From Firmicutes bacterium HGW-Firmicutes-10 (lineage in GTDB: Bacteria; Bacillota_I; Bacilli_A; Erysipelotrichales; Erysipelotrichaceae), in the NCBI GenBank assembly GCA_002841605.1, contig PHAF01000084.1, positions 1 to 8,373 of the forward strand: 8,373 nucleotides of DNA, read 5' to 3'. The notes under the pieces were generated by a model, which worked only from the letters and a program-made list of their open reading frames with translations, had not been told where the DNA came from and searched no databases. Shown here in pieces: positions 1-5,222 of the stretch; position 1 is the first letter of the stretch, and each line of letters opens with the position of its first letter. Both the position numbers and the translations under genes were made by a program.

Positions 1-563
1 ATATCATTTACATTTATCGCAAGACTTTCAGTGGCGTCTCTTTTTCCAAATCATTTGCTCTTTTGCTGATTTTGGTAACGATGGTCACGGCTTTGGTCAT
101 TCGTACCATTAGTACGAATCTGGCTTTATCGCTGGGGATGGTTGGAGCACTGTCGATCGTTCGTTTTCGTACTGCGATTAAAGATCCCATCGATACCGGT
201 TTTGTTTTCTGGGGAATAACCGCCGGAATCATGTCCGGAGTAGGGGTATATTTGGTTGCACTGATCAGTTCTATTGCTTTGGGTGGTTTGTTTTGGCTGA
301 GTTATCTTCTTGGCTTTAAGAGCAGTTCACAGTACTTGCTTATTCTTAAATTTGATTTATCTGTATCAGAAAAAGTTAAAGCAATACTTGCAAAGATGCC
401 TAAGCACAAACTTCGAAGCAAACATGTCAGCGGTTCTTTTGTTGAGATGACATTTGATATCGATGTCAAGGAAGGCAAAGAAAGCATTACCGACGCTTTT
501 TTGAGAGTCGATGGAATCGAAAGTGTGAGTTTGGTCAGTTATCAAAATGATTTCGGTCTATAA
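1..563 (+). CDS. DUF4956 domain membrane protein, 5'-truncated by window edge
   Basis: Only the last 186 codons are present; the reading frame is open from base 3 with no stop, so the gene begins before the window, and the ATG at 63 is internal. The visible protein has a hydrophobic helix (about residues 15-36), then the family hallmark SLGMVGALSIVRFRTAIKDP, then a long hydrophobic stretch likely forming two helices. The C-terminal 80 residues are soluble, with an apparent beta-alpha-beta-beta-alpha-beta order that resembles a small ferredoxin/ACT-like domain (inference). DUF4956 proteins are multi-pass membrane proteins of unknown function; they are often encoded beside VTC-domain polyphosphate polymerase-like proteins and CotH proteins, so such genes may lie just upstream (knowledge, not visible here). 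About 40 N-terminal residues are probably missing. Family assignment is firm; molecular role is unknown. Confidence 0.88.
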   Translation, partial: IIYIYRKTFSGVSFSKSFALLLILVTMVTALVIRTISTNLALSLGMVGALSIVRFRTAIKDPIDTGFVFWGITAGIMSGVGVYLVALISSIALGGLFWLSYLLGFKSSSQYLLILKFDLSVSEKVKAILAKMPKHKLRSKHVSGSFVEMTFDIDVKEGKESITDAFLRVDGIESVSLVSYQNDFGL

Positions 564-565
564 AG

Positions 566-589
566 AGTTCGGTCACCGGACTTTTTTTT
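566..589 (+). terminator. Rho-independent terminator after the DUF4956 gene
   Basis: A 7-bp stem (AGTTCGG at 566-572 with CCGGACT at 576-582, one G-U pair), a 3-nt loop and a run of seven further T residues begin two bases after the TAA stop. It should end the upstream operon before the phosphodiester glycosidase gene. Confidence 0.85.
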
Positions 590-629
590 GAAATTTCAGA
601 TTACTTATTTATCTTTTCGTCAACTGGTT

Positions 630-635
630 TATAAT
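630..635 (+). promoter_or_regulatory. Candidate -10 box for the NAGPA-family gene
   Basis: A perfect TATAAT lies 52 bases before the ATG at 688 and downstream of a terminator, so a promoter is expected here. No good -35 hexamer stands at 16-18 bp spacing and there is no TGn extension, so this rests on the -10 match and its position. The gap 590-687 otherwise shows only a Shine-Dalgarno site (AGAAAGG, 674-680). Confidence 0.4.
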
Positions 636-687
636 AAGAGTTAAGATTATTTATTACTATAAGTTGATTCTTTAGAAAGGTTTTGCG

Positions 688-1569
688 ATGAAATTTCGAT
701 TGAGTAAAAATGCAAAACTCACATTAATTACGGTATTGGTTTGTGTGTTTTTAACAACATTCGTTTTGGCGGATGCTTTGTTGATTCCAAAGACCTATGC
801 AAAAGTTGAGAATCTTTCTCAAACCAAAGATCCGGGACTTTCGTCCGTCATTACGGATTATGCATATAAAGATGAACATATTACGATATCTATATCTTCG
901 ATTATTGAGGAGGATGTCGTCTATCATGTAGTTGATATTGTCCTGTCGGATATTCAATATCTAAAAAGTGCTTTTGCTTTGGATATATATGGTAAAAATG
1001 TCGTAGCACCGACTTCGGAAATAGCAGAGAACAATCATGCCATCTTGGCTTTTAACGGAGATTTTTATGGTTCAAGAGATGACGGATTGATCATTCGCAA
1101 TGGCATTCTTTATCGGGATATACCACGCAAAGCTCCGGATAATCGTGCTTTGGTCATTGATGAAAATGGTGATTTTCTTTTTGTGACCGAAGGAGCAACA
1201 AATGGCGAATCATTGGTTAATAAAGGCGCAATTCACAGCTTATCTTTGGGACCGGTTTTAGTGGAGGATGGTAAGGTTTTGAAGATCGATCCTCGTTTGG
1301 CTTTGTCACAAAGTGCACGGACAGCAATCGGAATGATTCAACCGTTGCATTATTTACTGATCATTGTTGATGGTAAAAACGAGGATAGCAAAGGAATGCG
1401 CCTGGATACACTGGCAAAGCTTTTTGTACGCTTAAAGGCGGTAAGTGCCTATAATTTGGCTGGCGGGTCTTCAACGCTTTGGTTTAACGGAAAAATCATC
1501 AATGAACCACCTTCCGGATTGTTTTTTAATGAACCAGCGATTAGCGATATCCTGTTTGTAGGTTACTGA
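688..1569 (+). CDS. Membrane-anchored phosphodiester glycosidase family protein (NAGPA domain, DUF2233)
   Basis: This 293-residue protein has a short basic N-terminus and one hydrophobic segment (about residues 11-32), an uncleaved anchor or signal peptide that places the rest outside the cell. The remainder matches the NAGPA fold: NGDFY (123-127), SLGPVLV (186-192), ARTAIG (210-215), VDGK (227-230), RLDTLAKL (238-245) and the C-terminal glycine-rich motif (254-268). The family includes the human uncovering enzyme that removes GlcNAc from a phosphodiester, and bacterial members are thought to act on surface glycans or phosphodiester-linked sugars; the substrate here is unknown. The usual LDGGGSS motif reads LAGGSST, losing the conserved Asp and one residue. 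AGAAAGG at 674-680 supports the ATG at 688. It ends one base before the next gene, so the two are probably co-translated. Family is secure; activity is uncertain because of the altered motif. Confidence 0.88.
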   Translation: MKFRLSKNAKLTLITVLVCVFLTTFVLADALLIPKTYAKVENLSQTKDPGLSSVITDYAYKDEHITISISSIIEEDVVYHVVDIVLSDIQYLKSAFALDIYGKNVVAPTSEIAENNHAILAFNGDFYGSRDDGLIIRNGILYRDIPRKAPDNRALVIDENGDFLFVTEGATNGESLVNKGAIHSLSLGPVLVEDGKVLKIDPRLALSQSARTAIGMIQPLHYLLIIVDGKNEDSKGMRLDTLAKLFVRLKAVSAYNLAGGSSTLWFNGKIINEPPSGLFFNEPAISDILFVGY

Positions 1570-1570
1570 T

Positions 1571-1972
1571 ATGGTGCAAGCAAGAAGAGAGTTCATCCTA
1601 TATCTGGCATTTTCAGTGCTATTGTTAAGTTTTGACCGAACATATGCAATATTTAGTCATGGAGTGAGTTCACTGAGTATGACGCTCATGTTTTTACCGG
1701 TATTGCTGGGTGGATTGGTTTTTGTCTTGTTGAGGGCATTAATGAAGCATCGTCTGTACAAGCATCGTTTATACCGGTTGTTCACATTTTTGTACCACTC
1801 TTCGATTGCGTTATTTGTCAATGGAATGCTAGTCAAGGGGATATTGGAAATTGCCGGGACCGGATCAAAATATATCGTTATTTTTCAATTACTTGCCGGT
1901 ATGCTTGCGATAGTGTCTTGCGGGGTGCTTTATATGATTATCAAAGGCAAAAATAAGATAAAACGAGCATAA
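1571..1972 (+). CDS. Small four-helix integral membrane protein, unrecognised
   Basis: I do not recognise this 133-residue protein. It is strongly hydrophobic, with four likely membrane helices at about residues 8-22, 36-56, 70-92 and 101-124. A basic loop between helices 2 and 3 carries KHRLY twice in tandem (residues 59-68), and the C-terminus is lysine-rich (KGKNKIKRA); by the positive-inside rule both ends of the loop and the C-terminus would be cytoplasmic. The ATG follows the TGA of the NAGPA-family gene after one base, with only a weak TAGG Shine-Dalgarno site about 8 nt upstream, so translation probably depends on ribosomes finishing the upstream gene. It ends at a strong terminator. 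The tight coupling suggests it works with the glycosidase-like protein, perhaps as a membrane partner, but nothing in its sequence indicates an enzymatic role. Confidence 0.8.
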   Translation: MVQARREFILYLAFSVLLLSFDRTYAIFSHGVSSLSMTLMFLPVLLGGLVFVLLRALMKHRLYKHRLYRLFTFLYHSSIALFVNGMLVKGILEIAGTGSKYIVIFQLLAGMLAIVSCGVLYMIIKGKNKIKRA

Positions 1973-1996
1973 AAAAATCCGGGAAACCGGATTTTT
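1973..1996. terminator. Bidirectional terminator between convergent genes
   Basis: This is a perfect 10-bp inverted repeat (AAAAATCCGG, 1973-1982, and CCGGATTTTT, 1987-1996) with a GAAA loop. The A tract on one side and the T tract on the other let it work on both strands. It follows the TAA of the small membrane protein directly, and its right arm overlaps the last bases (1995-1996) of the NifU-domain gene's stop codon. Confidence 0.92.
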
Positions 1997-2234
1997 ACTC
2001 TTCGACTATTCTTACTTCTTTAACAAAAGGAATCTCATCCATAAGTATGGCTTCAACGCCTAATTTAATCGTGTCATCTGCCGCGTAGCAGCCAACGCAT
2101 GCGCCCATCATTCGGACATAAACAACACCATCAGCATCTATATCGACAAATTCAACATCGCCGCCGTCTCTTTGAATATAAGGACGTATTTTATCGAGTG
2201 TCTCGACGATTTGTTCTCTGAGTTCTGTATCCAT
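1995..2234 (-). CDS. NifU C-terminal domain (Nfu-type) iron-sulfur scaffold/carrier protein
   Basis: This 79-residue cytoplasmic protein is a stand-alone Nfu domain. It carries RPYIQRDGGDVEFVDID (about 17-33), the cluster-ligating CVGC motif at 46-49, and the typical helix and strand ending (IKLGVEAILMDEIPFVKEV, 56-74). Nfu domains bind a 4Fe-4S cluster through the CxxC of two subunits and pass it to target apoproteins. The length fits the short single-domain form found in Bacillota such as B. subtilis YutI; no N-terminal A-type or IscU-like domain is present. The start ATG (2232-2234) is preceded by GAGG, which overlaps the TGA stop of the upstream YuiD-type gene, so the two are cotranscribed and probably translationally coupled. 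The reason for pairing with a membrane phosphatase-like protein is not evident. Identity is very secure. Confidence 0.95.
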   Translation of the reverse strand: MDTELREQIVETLDKIRPYIQRDGGDVEFVDIDADGVVYVRMMGACVGCYAADDTIKLGVEAILMDEIPFVKEVRIVEE

Positions 2235-2242
2235 GTGTTACC

Positions 2243-2698
2243 TCATTTCAAAATATATACAATGCCGGCCATAATCAATCCGACAAGGATTCCGCCAAAT
2301 ACTTCGGTCCATTTATGACCGAGAACTTCTTTGACCTTTACTAAATAAATAGGATCATTCAGTTGAACTTGTGTCAGTAACTGAACGTCGCGAATCAGTT
2401 GTTGCGTGATCTTTATGTTTTGACCGGCATAATAGCGCACATTGGCAGCATCATATGCGACGATCAAACTGAAACCCAGCGTTACCGCAAATATCGTGGA
2501 ATAAAAGTTTTCCTGTATTCCGACGGCCAAGGTCAGTGCAGTTACGGTAGAAGTGTGTGAGCTTGGGAATCCGCCGCTTTCGATCATAAGCAAAGGTTTC
2601 CACTGTCGCGTACGAATGTAGTGGAAGACAGGTTTTAGACTTTGAGCTACCAGATTTGCAAATAAAGCTGCGTAAAACGGGTACATGATTCCTAGCAT
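2243..2698 (-). CDS. yuiD: Divergent PAP2 family membrane protein (DUF212, YuiD type)
   Basis: This is a 151-residue integral membrane protein of the acid phosphatase/vanadium-dependent haloperoxidase-related DUF212 family. Visible signatures are SGGFPSSHTS (41-50, the phosphatase-like serine-histidine motif), YDAANVRYYAGQ (82-93) and KEVLGHKWTEVFGG (123-136), with hydrophobic segments at about 5-20, 52-82 and 134-150. The family is thought to act on lipid phosphates, but no substrate is established. I place the start at the ATG at 2696-2698: AAGAGGTG lies 6 nt upstream of it, whereas an upstream in-frame ATG at 2732-2734 would fall inside the promoter and make the Shine-Dalgarno sequence coding. 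Length is close to that of YuiD-family proteins. It heads a two-gene unit with the NifU-domain gene 8 nt downstream. The family is certain; the biochemical role is open. Confidence 0.93.
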   Translation of the reverse strand: MLGIMYPFYAALFANLVAQSLKPVFHYIRTRQWKPLLMIESGGFPSSHTSTVTALTLAVGIQENFYSTIFAVTLGFSLIVAYDAANVRYYAGQNIKITQQLIRDVQLLTQVQLNDPIYLVKVKEVLGHKWTEVFGGILVGLIMAGIVYILK

Positions 2699-2704
2699 CT
2701 GCTT

Positions 2705-2712
2705 CACCTCTT
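2705..2712 (-). promoter_or_regulatory. Shine-Dalgarno site deciding the YuiD-type start
   Basis: AAGAGGTG on the minus strand is followed by 6 nt and then the ATG at 2696-2698. This selects the shorter start over the in-frame ATG 36 nt further upstream, which has no comparable site and lies upstream of the likely transcription start. Confidence 0.8.
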
Positions 2713-2722
2713 CCCGTCGAAT

Positions 2723-2731
2723 ATTATAACA
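2723..2731 (-). promoter_or_regulatory. Extended -10 promoter for the YuiD/NifU unit
   Basis: The minus strand reads TGTTATAAT, a full extended -10 (TGn plus TATAAT). No -35 consensus is visible, which extended -10 promoters tolerate. Transcription would start near 2716, just ahead of the Shine-Dalgarno site. It stands back to back with the promoter at 2749-2757. Confidence 0.65.
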
Positions 2732-2748
2732 CAATTCAAGTTTTCATG

Positions 2749-2757
2749 TGGTATAAT
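2749..2757 (+). promoter_or_regulatory. Extended -10 promoter for the S1-protein/pgi unit
   Basis: The plus strand reads TGGTATAAT, an extended -10 with no recognisable -35. Transcription would begin near 2764, giving a leader of about 20 nt before the ATG at 2783. Only 17 bp separate it from the divergent -10 element, so the two polymerases must compete for or share this site. Confidence 0.65.
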
Positions 2758-2782
2758 TACTTTGATTTAAAAAGGGGCGAAG

Positions 2783-3148
2783 ATGATGTACATACCCGGA
2801 CAAATAGTCGAAGGCGTTATTACGGGCATTCAGCCTTATGGCGCATTTGTATATATTGATGAAAAAACCAGTGGTCTGGTGCATATTTCCGAGTTATCGG
2901 ATTCTTTTGTGCGTGACATCGCACAGTATGTGCAGATTGGGGAGCGGGTCACACTTAAAATCATCGATGTCGATGCTTCCGGTAATCAGCTTCGTTTGTC
3001 GCTGAAGGCCGCCCGTCAACAGACGCTACGATCGGCGTCGAAGGGGAGCAGGACAGCAAAAATCCCCAAAGGGAATTTAGGTTTTACCACATTGGCAAAA
3101 CTTTTGCCTCAGTGGATTGCTCAAGCAAAGGAGAAAAAACATGATTAA
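2783..3148 (+). CDS. yugI: S1-domain RNA-binding protein (YugI/CvfD, general stress protein 13 type)
   Basis: This is a 121-residue cytoplasmic protein. Residues about 6-75 form one S1 OB-fold domain, with the characteristic GVITGIQPYGAFVYID and GLVHISELSD motifs and a closing strand NQLRLSLKAA. A basic serine/lysine-rich linker (80-97) leads to a C-terminal segment (about 99-116, containing FTTLAKLLPQWI) like that of YugI/CvfD proteins, which associate with ribosomes or RNA and have been linked to stress and virulence regulation in other Bacillota. AAAGGGG (2771-2777) lies 5 nt before the ATG at 2783 and 8 nt before a second ATG at 2786; either could be the start, changing one residue. Its TAA overlaps the pgi start by 8 nt, so the genes are cotranscribed. 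In B. subtilis yugI also lies close to pgi, which supports the assignment. Confidence 0.9.
   Translation: MMYIPGQIVEGVITGIQPYGAFVYIDEKTSGLVHISELSDSFVRDIAQYVQIGERVTLKIIDVDASGNQLRLSLKAARQQTLRSASKGSRTAKIPKGNLGFTTLAKLLPQWIAQAKEKKHD
3127..3133 (+). promoter_or_regulatory. Shine-Dalgarno site deciding the pgi start
   Basis: AAAGGAG lies inside the end of the S1-protein gene, 7 nt before the ATG at 3141. It selects this start over an in-frame ATG at 3117, which would add eight residues without family support. Confidence 0.85.
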
Positions 3149-4415
3149 ATGCGATTTGACTTATGCGAAATTAGATGTTTCTGTAGAGGACTTTCAGGAA
3201 AAAGTTTCTTTTTATCATCGTGCTTTACACGAAAAAACCGGAAAAGGAAATGATTTTCTCGGTTGGGTAGACTGGCCAAAGAATTATGATAATGAAGAGT
3301 TTGCCCGTGTTCAGGCAGCTGCAGAAAGAATCCGTAAAGATGCTGAAGTATTTTTGGTGTGCGGAATCGGTGGTTCATATTTGGGTGCGCGTGCAGCTGT
3401 TGAGTTCGTTCAAGGGTTATTCGGTAAAAAAGATGTAGAAGTATTGTATGTCGGAAATACATTCTCATCAACAGCCATCGTGCAACTGCTTGAATATATC
3501 AAAGGGAAGAGTGTTTATTGCAACGTGATTTCCAAGTCCGGAACGACCACTGAAACAGCCTTGGCATTTCGGATGATCCGTCAGTATATGGAATCGGTTT
3601 ACGGGACTGAGGAATCTGCTAAAAGGATTTTTGCGACAACGGATAAAAAGCGTGGCACACTAAAGGCGTTGGCGGATAAAGCCGGATTTGAAACATTTAC
3701 GATTCCCGATGATATCGGCGGTCGTTATTCGGTATTGACTTCGGTGGGTTTGTTGCCGATTGCGGTTGCGGGCATTGACATTGAAGCAGTGATGGCGGGT
3801 GCAAAGTCTGCGATGCTGACTTTGAATGATGAAAGTCTAAAAACCAATGCGGCTTATCAATATGCGGTTGCTCGTCGGATTTTGGAAAATCAAGGTAAAT
3901 TTGCGGAGATGCTTGTTTCCTACGAATCACATTTGACGATGCTTGCTGAATGGTGGAAGCAGTTGTTCGGCGAATCGGAAGGCAAGGAAGGCAAGGGCTT
4001 GTTGCCGACTTCCGTCAACTTCTCAACTGATTTGCATTCAATGGGTCAGTTTGTTCAAGAAGGATCTAATAAACTGTTTGAAACGGTGATCGTTGTCGAT
4101 CAGCCGATGCTCGATGCGACTGTACCAGAGGCGCAAGATGATGGTGATCAACTGAATTATCTGGCGGGCAAGAGTTTGGACTGGGTCAATAAGATGGCTT
4201 TTAGAGGCACCTTGGCCGCACATGTTGATGAGGGCAATGTCAGCAATATATTGTTGCACATTGAGGATACCTCGGCATTCACTTTCGGTTATTTGGTGTA
4301 TTTCTTCTTTAAGGCTTGCGGTATGAGTGTCTACTTGTTGGATGTCAATCCGTTTGATCAACCGGGAGTTGAAGTATACAAACGTAACATGTTTAAGTTG
4401 TTGGGTAAAAAATAG
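3141..4415 (+). CDS. pgi: Glucose-6-phosphate isomerase
   Basis: This cytosolic glycolytic and gluconeogenic enzyme interconverts glucose 6-phosphate and fructose 6-phosphate. The 424-residue length is in the short form typical of Bacillota rather than the 550-residue proteobacterial form. Two SIS folds are visible: a phosphate-binding CGIGGSYLGARA (74-85), SKSGTTTETA (131-140), signature DIGGRYSVLTSVGLLP (191-206), catalytic-Glu motif QFVQEG (303-308), and the C-terminal signature GVEVYKRNMF (409-418) with the active-site lysine. No key residue appears missing. Translation starts at 3141, 7 nt after AAAGGAG, and the first 8 bases overlap the end of the S1-protein gene, so expression is coupled. 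A UUCG-capped terminator follows immediately. Identity is essentially certain. Confidence 0.98.
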   Translation: MIKCDLTYAKLDVSVEDFQEKVSFYHRALHEKTGKGNDFLGWVDWPKNYDNEEFARVQAAAERIRKDAEVFLVCGIGGSYLGARAAVEFVQGLFGKKDVEVLYVGNTFSSTAIVQLLEYIKGKSVYCNVISKSGTTTETALAFRMIRQYMESVYGTEESAKRIFATTDKKRGTLKALADKAGFETFTIPDDIGGRYSVLTSVGLLPIAVAGIDIEAVMAGAKSAMLTLNDESLKTNAAYQYAVARRILENQGKFAEMLVSYESHLTMLAEWWKQLFGESEGKEGKGLLPTSVNFSTDLHSMGQFVQEGSNKLFETVIVVDQPMLDATVPEAQDDGDQLNYLAGKSLDWVNKMAFRGTLAAHVDEGNVSNILLHIEDTSAFTFGYLVYFFFKACGMSVYLLDVNPFDQPGVEVYKRNMFKLLGKK

Positions 4416-4418
4416 AGC

Positions 4419-4444
4419 AAACCGTCCTTCGGGGCGGTTTTTTT
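4419..4444 (+). terminator. Rho-independent terminator after pgi
   Basis: A 9-bp stem (AAACCGTCC with GGGCGGTTT, one G-U pair) is closed by the very stable C(TTCG)G tetraloop and followed by more T residues (4441-4444). It begins three bases after the pgi stop and separates pgi from the AIM24-family gene. Confidence 0.93.
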
Positions 4445-4458
4445 GTGTCAACAAATCT

Positions 4459-4486
4459 TTTGCAACATTGGTAATCATTGTATAAT
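4459..4486 (+). promoter_or_regulatory. Candidate promoter for the AIM24-family gene
   Basis: A perfect TATAAT (4481-4486) lies 18 nt before the ATG at 4505, in the gap after the pgi terminator. A TTTGCA hexamer at 4459-4464 (16-bp spacing), or TTGCAA one base on (15 bp), may be the -35. The leader would be very short, with the GGAGGT Shine-Dalgarno site at 4494-4499. Confidence 0.6.
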
Positions 4487-4504
4487 GTTTGATGGAGGTA
4501 CTAT

Positions 4505-5191
4505 ATGAAATACTCAATTGAAGGAACACCATTACCCGTAGTGATTTGTGAACTTAACACGGGGGAAACGATGATCAGTGAAGGCGGTTCGATGAGTTGG
4601 ATGAGTGACAATATGAAAATGGAAACAACTTCGGGGGGCGGTGTATCGAAGATGTTTGGTCGGATGTTGTCGGGGGAAAGTATGTTTTTAAATCGTTATA
4701 CGGCTATAGGGAGGCCTGGTATGATCGCATTTGCGTCATCCTTCCCAGGTTCAATCAAAGCGATCGAGATTCGCTCGGGAGCTTCAGTCGTCGTTCAGAA
4801 ATCAGGTTTTCTTGCTGCGACCGATCAAGTGGATTTAAATATCTATTTTCAAAAGAAGATCGGTGCCGGTTTCTTTGGCGGTGAAGGGTTCATCATGCAA
4901 AAACTATCCGGAAACGGGACAGCGTTTATTGAAATTGACGGACACGCCATAGTGTATAATCTGGGTCCATCACAAAAGATGATCATCGACACCGGGTATC
5001 TGGCGATGATGGATGAGTCATGTTCGTTGGACATCGTTGCGGTACCGGGTATAAAGAACATGCTTTTTGGTGGTGAGGGCTTGTTTAATACAGTGGTGAC
5101 CGGTCCGGGTAAAATTATTCTTCAAACACATCCGGTATCCAATGTGGCTATGACCATTGGAAGATATTTACCGAAACCTTCATCCAAATAG
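4505..5191 (+). CDS. AIM24 family protein (TIGR00266)
   Basis: This 228-residue protein has no signal peptide or membrane segment and is probably cytoplasmic. It matches the AIM24/TIGR00266 family through GGSMSWMSDNMKMET (27-41), a glycine-rich segment GEGFIMQKLSGNGTAFIEI (126-144) and the repeated-looking FGGEGLFNTVVTGPGKIILQT (188-208, taken as two parts). The family folds as a beta-rich, roughly symmetric barrel-like unit related to the tryptophan RNA-binding attenuator-like fold; FFGGEGFIM and LFGGEGLFN look like equivalent turns of two halves. The name comes from a yeast mitochondrial inner-membrane protein; the bacterial role is unknown. The start is well supported by GGAGGT 5 nt upstream. 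It has its own promoter and is flanked by terminators, so it is monocistronic. Family assignment is secure; function is not. Confidence 0.93.
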   Translation: MKYSIEGTPLPVVICELNTGETMISEGGSMSWMSDNMKMETTSGGGVSKMFGRMLSGESMFLNRYTAIGRPGMIAFASSFPGSIKAIEIRSGASVVVQKSGFLAATDQVDLNIYFQKKIGAGFFGGEGFIMQKLSGNGTAFIEIDGHAIVYNLGPSQKMIIDTGYLAMMDESCSLDIVAVPGIKNMLFGGEGLFNTVVTGPGKIILQTHPVSNVAMTIGRYLPKPSSK

Positions 5192-5198
5192 ACAAAAG

Positions 5199-5222
5199 AA
5201 AAGGAACGCGAAGTTCCTTTTT
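5199..5222. terminator. Terminator between convergent AIM24 and LTA-synthase-like genes
   Basis: A 9-bp inverted repeat (AAAAGGAAC, 5199-5207, and GTTCCTTTT, 5213-5221) with a GCGAA loop fills nearly the whole gap between the two stop codons. The plus-strand U tract is short (to 5222). On the minus strand the A-rich left side gives a broken T tract, so it may serve both genes, less evenly than the hairpin at 1973-1996. Confidence 0.8.

Noticed and set aside
620..667. TCAACT / AGTTGA inverted repeat flanking the -10 box before the NAGPA-family gene
   Set aside because: Only 6 bp arms separated by 36 nt of AT-rich sequence; expected by chance, so I do not call it an operator.
3145..3471. 108-codon minus-strand frame inside pgi
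   Set aside because: It is fully antisense to conserved pgi coding sequence; composition (many His, Leu, Arg) is typical of a shadow frame and it has no ribosome site.
3978..3995. Two tandem copies of a 9-bp unit (encoding EGK-EGK) in pgi
   Set aside because: It falls in a surface loop (GESEGKEGKG) that is Gly/Lys-rich in other Bacillota Pgi proteins, so it is ordinary protein sequence rather than a meaningful repeat.
4038..4532. 164-codon open frame on the minus strand across the end of pgi and the following gap
   Set aside because: It is antisense to the secure pgi gene, reads through the pgi terminator and the AIM24 promoter, and its translation shows no family motif or plausible domain.
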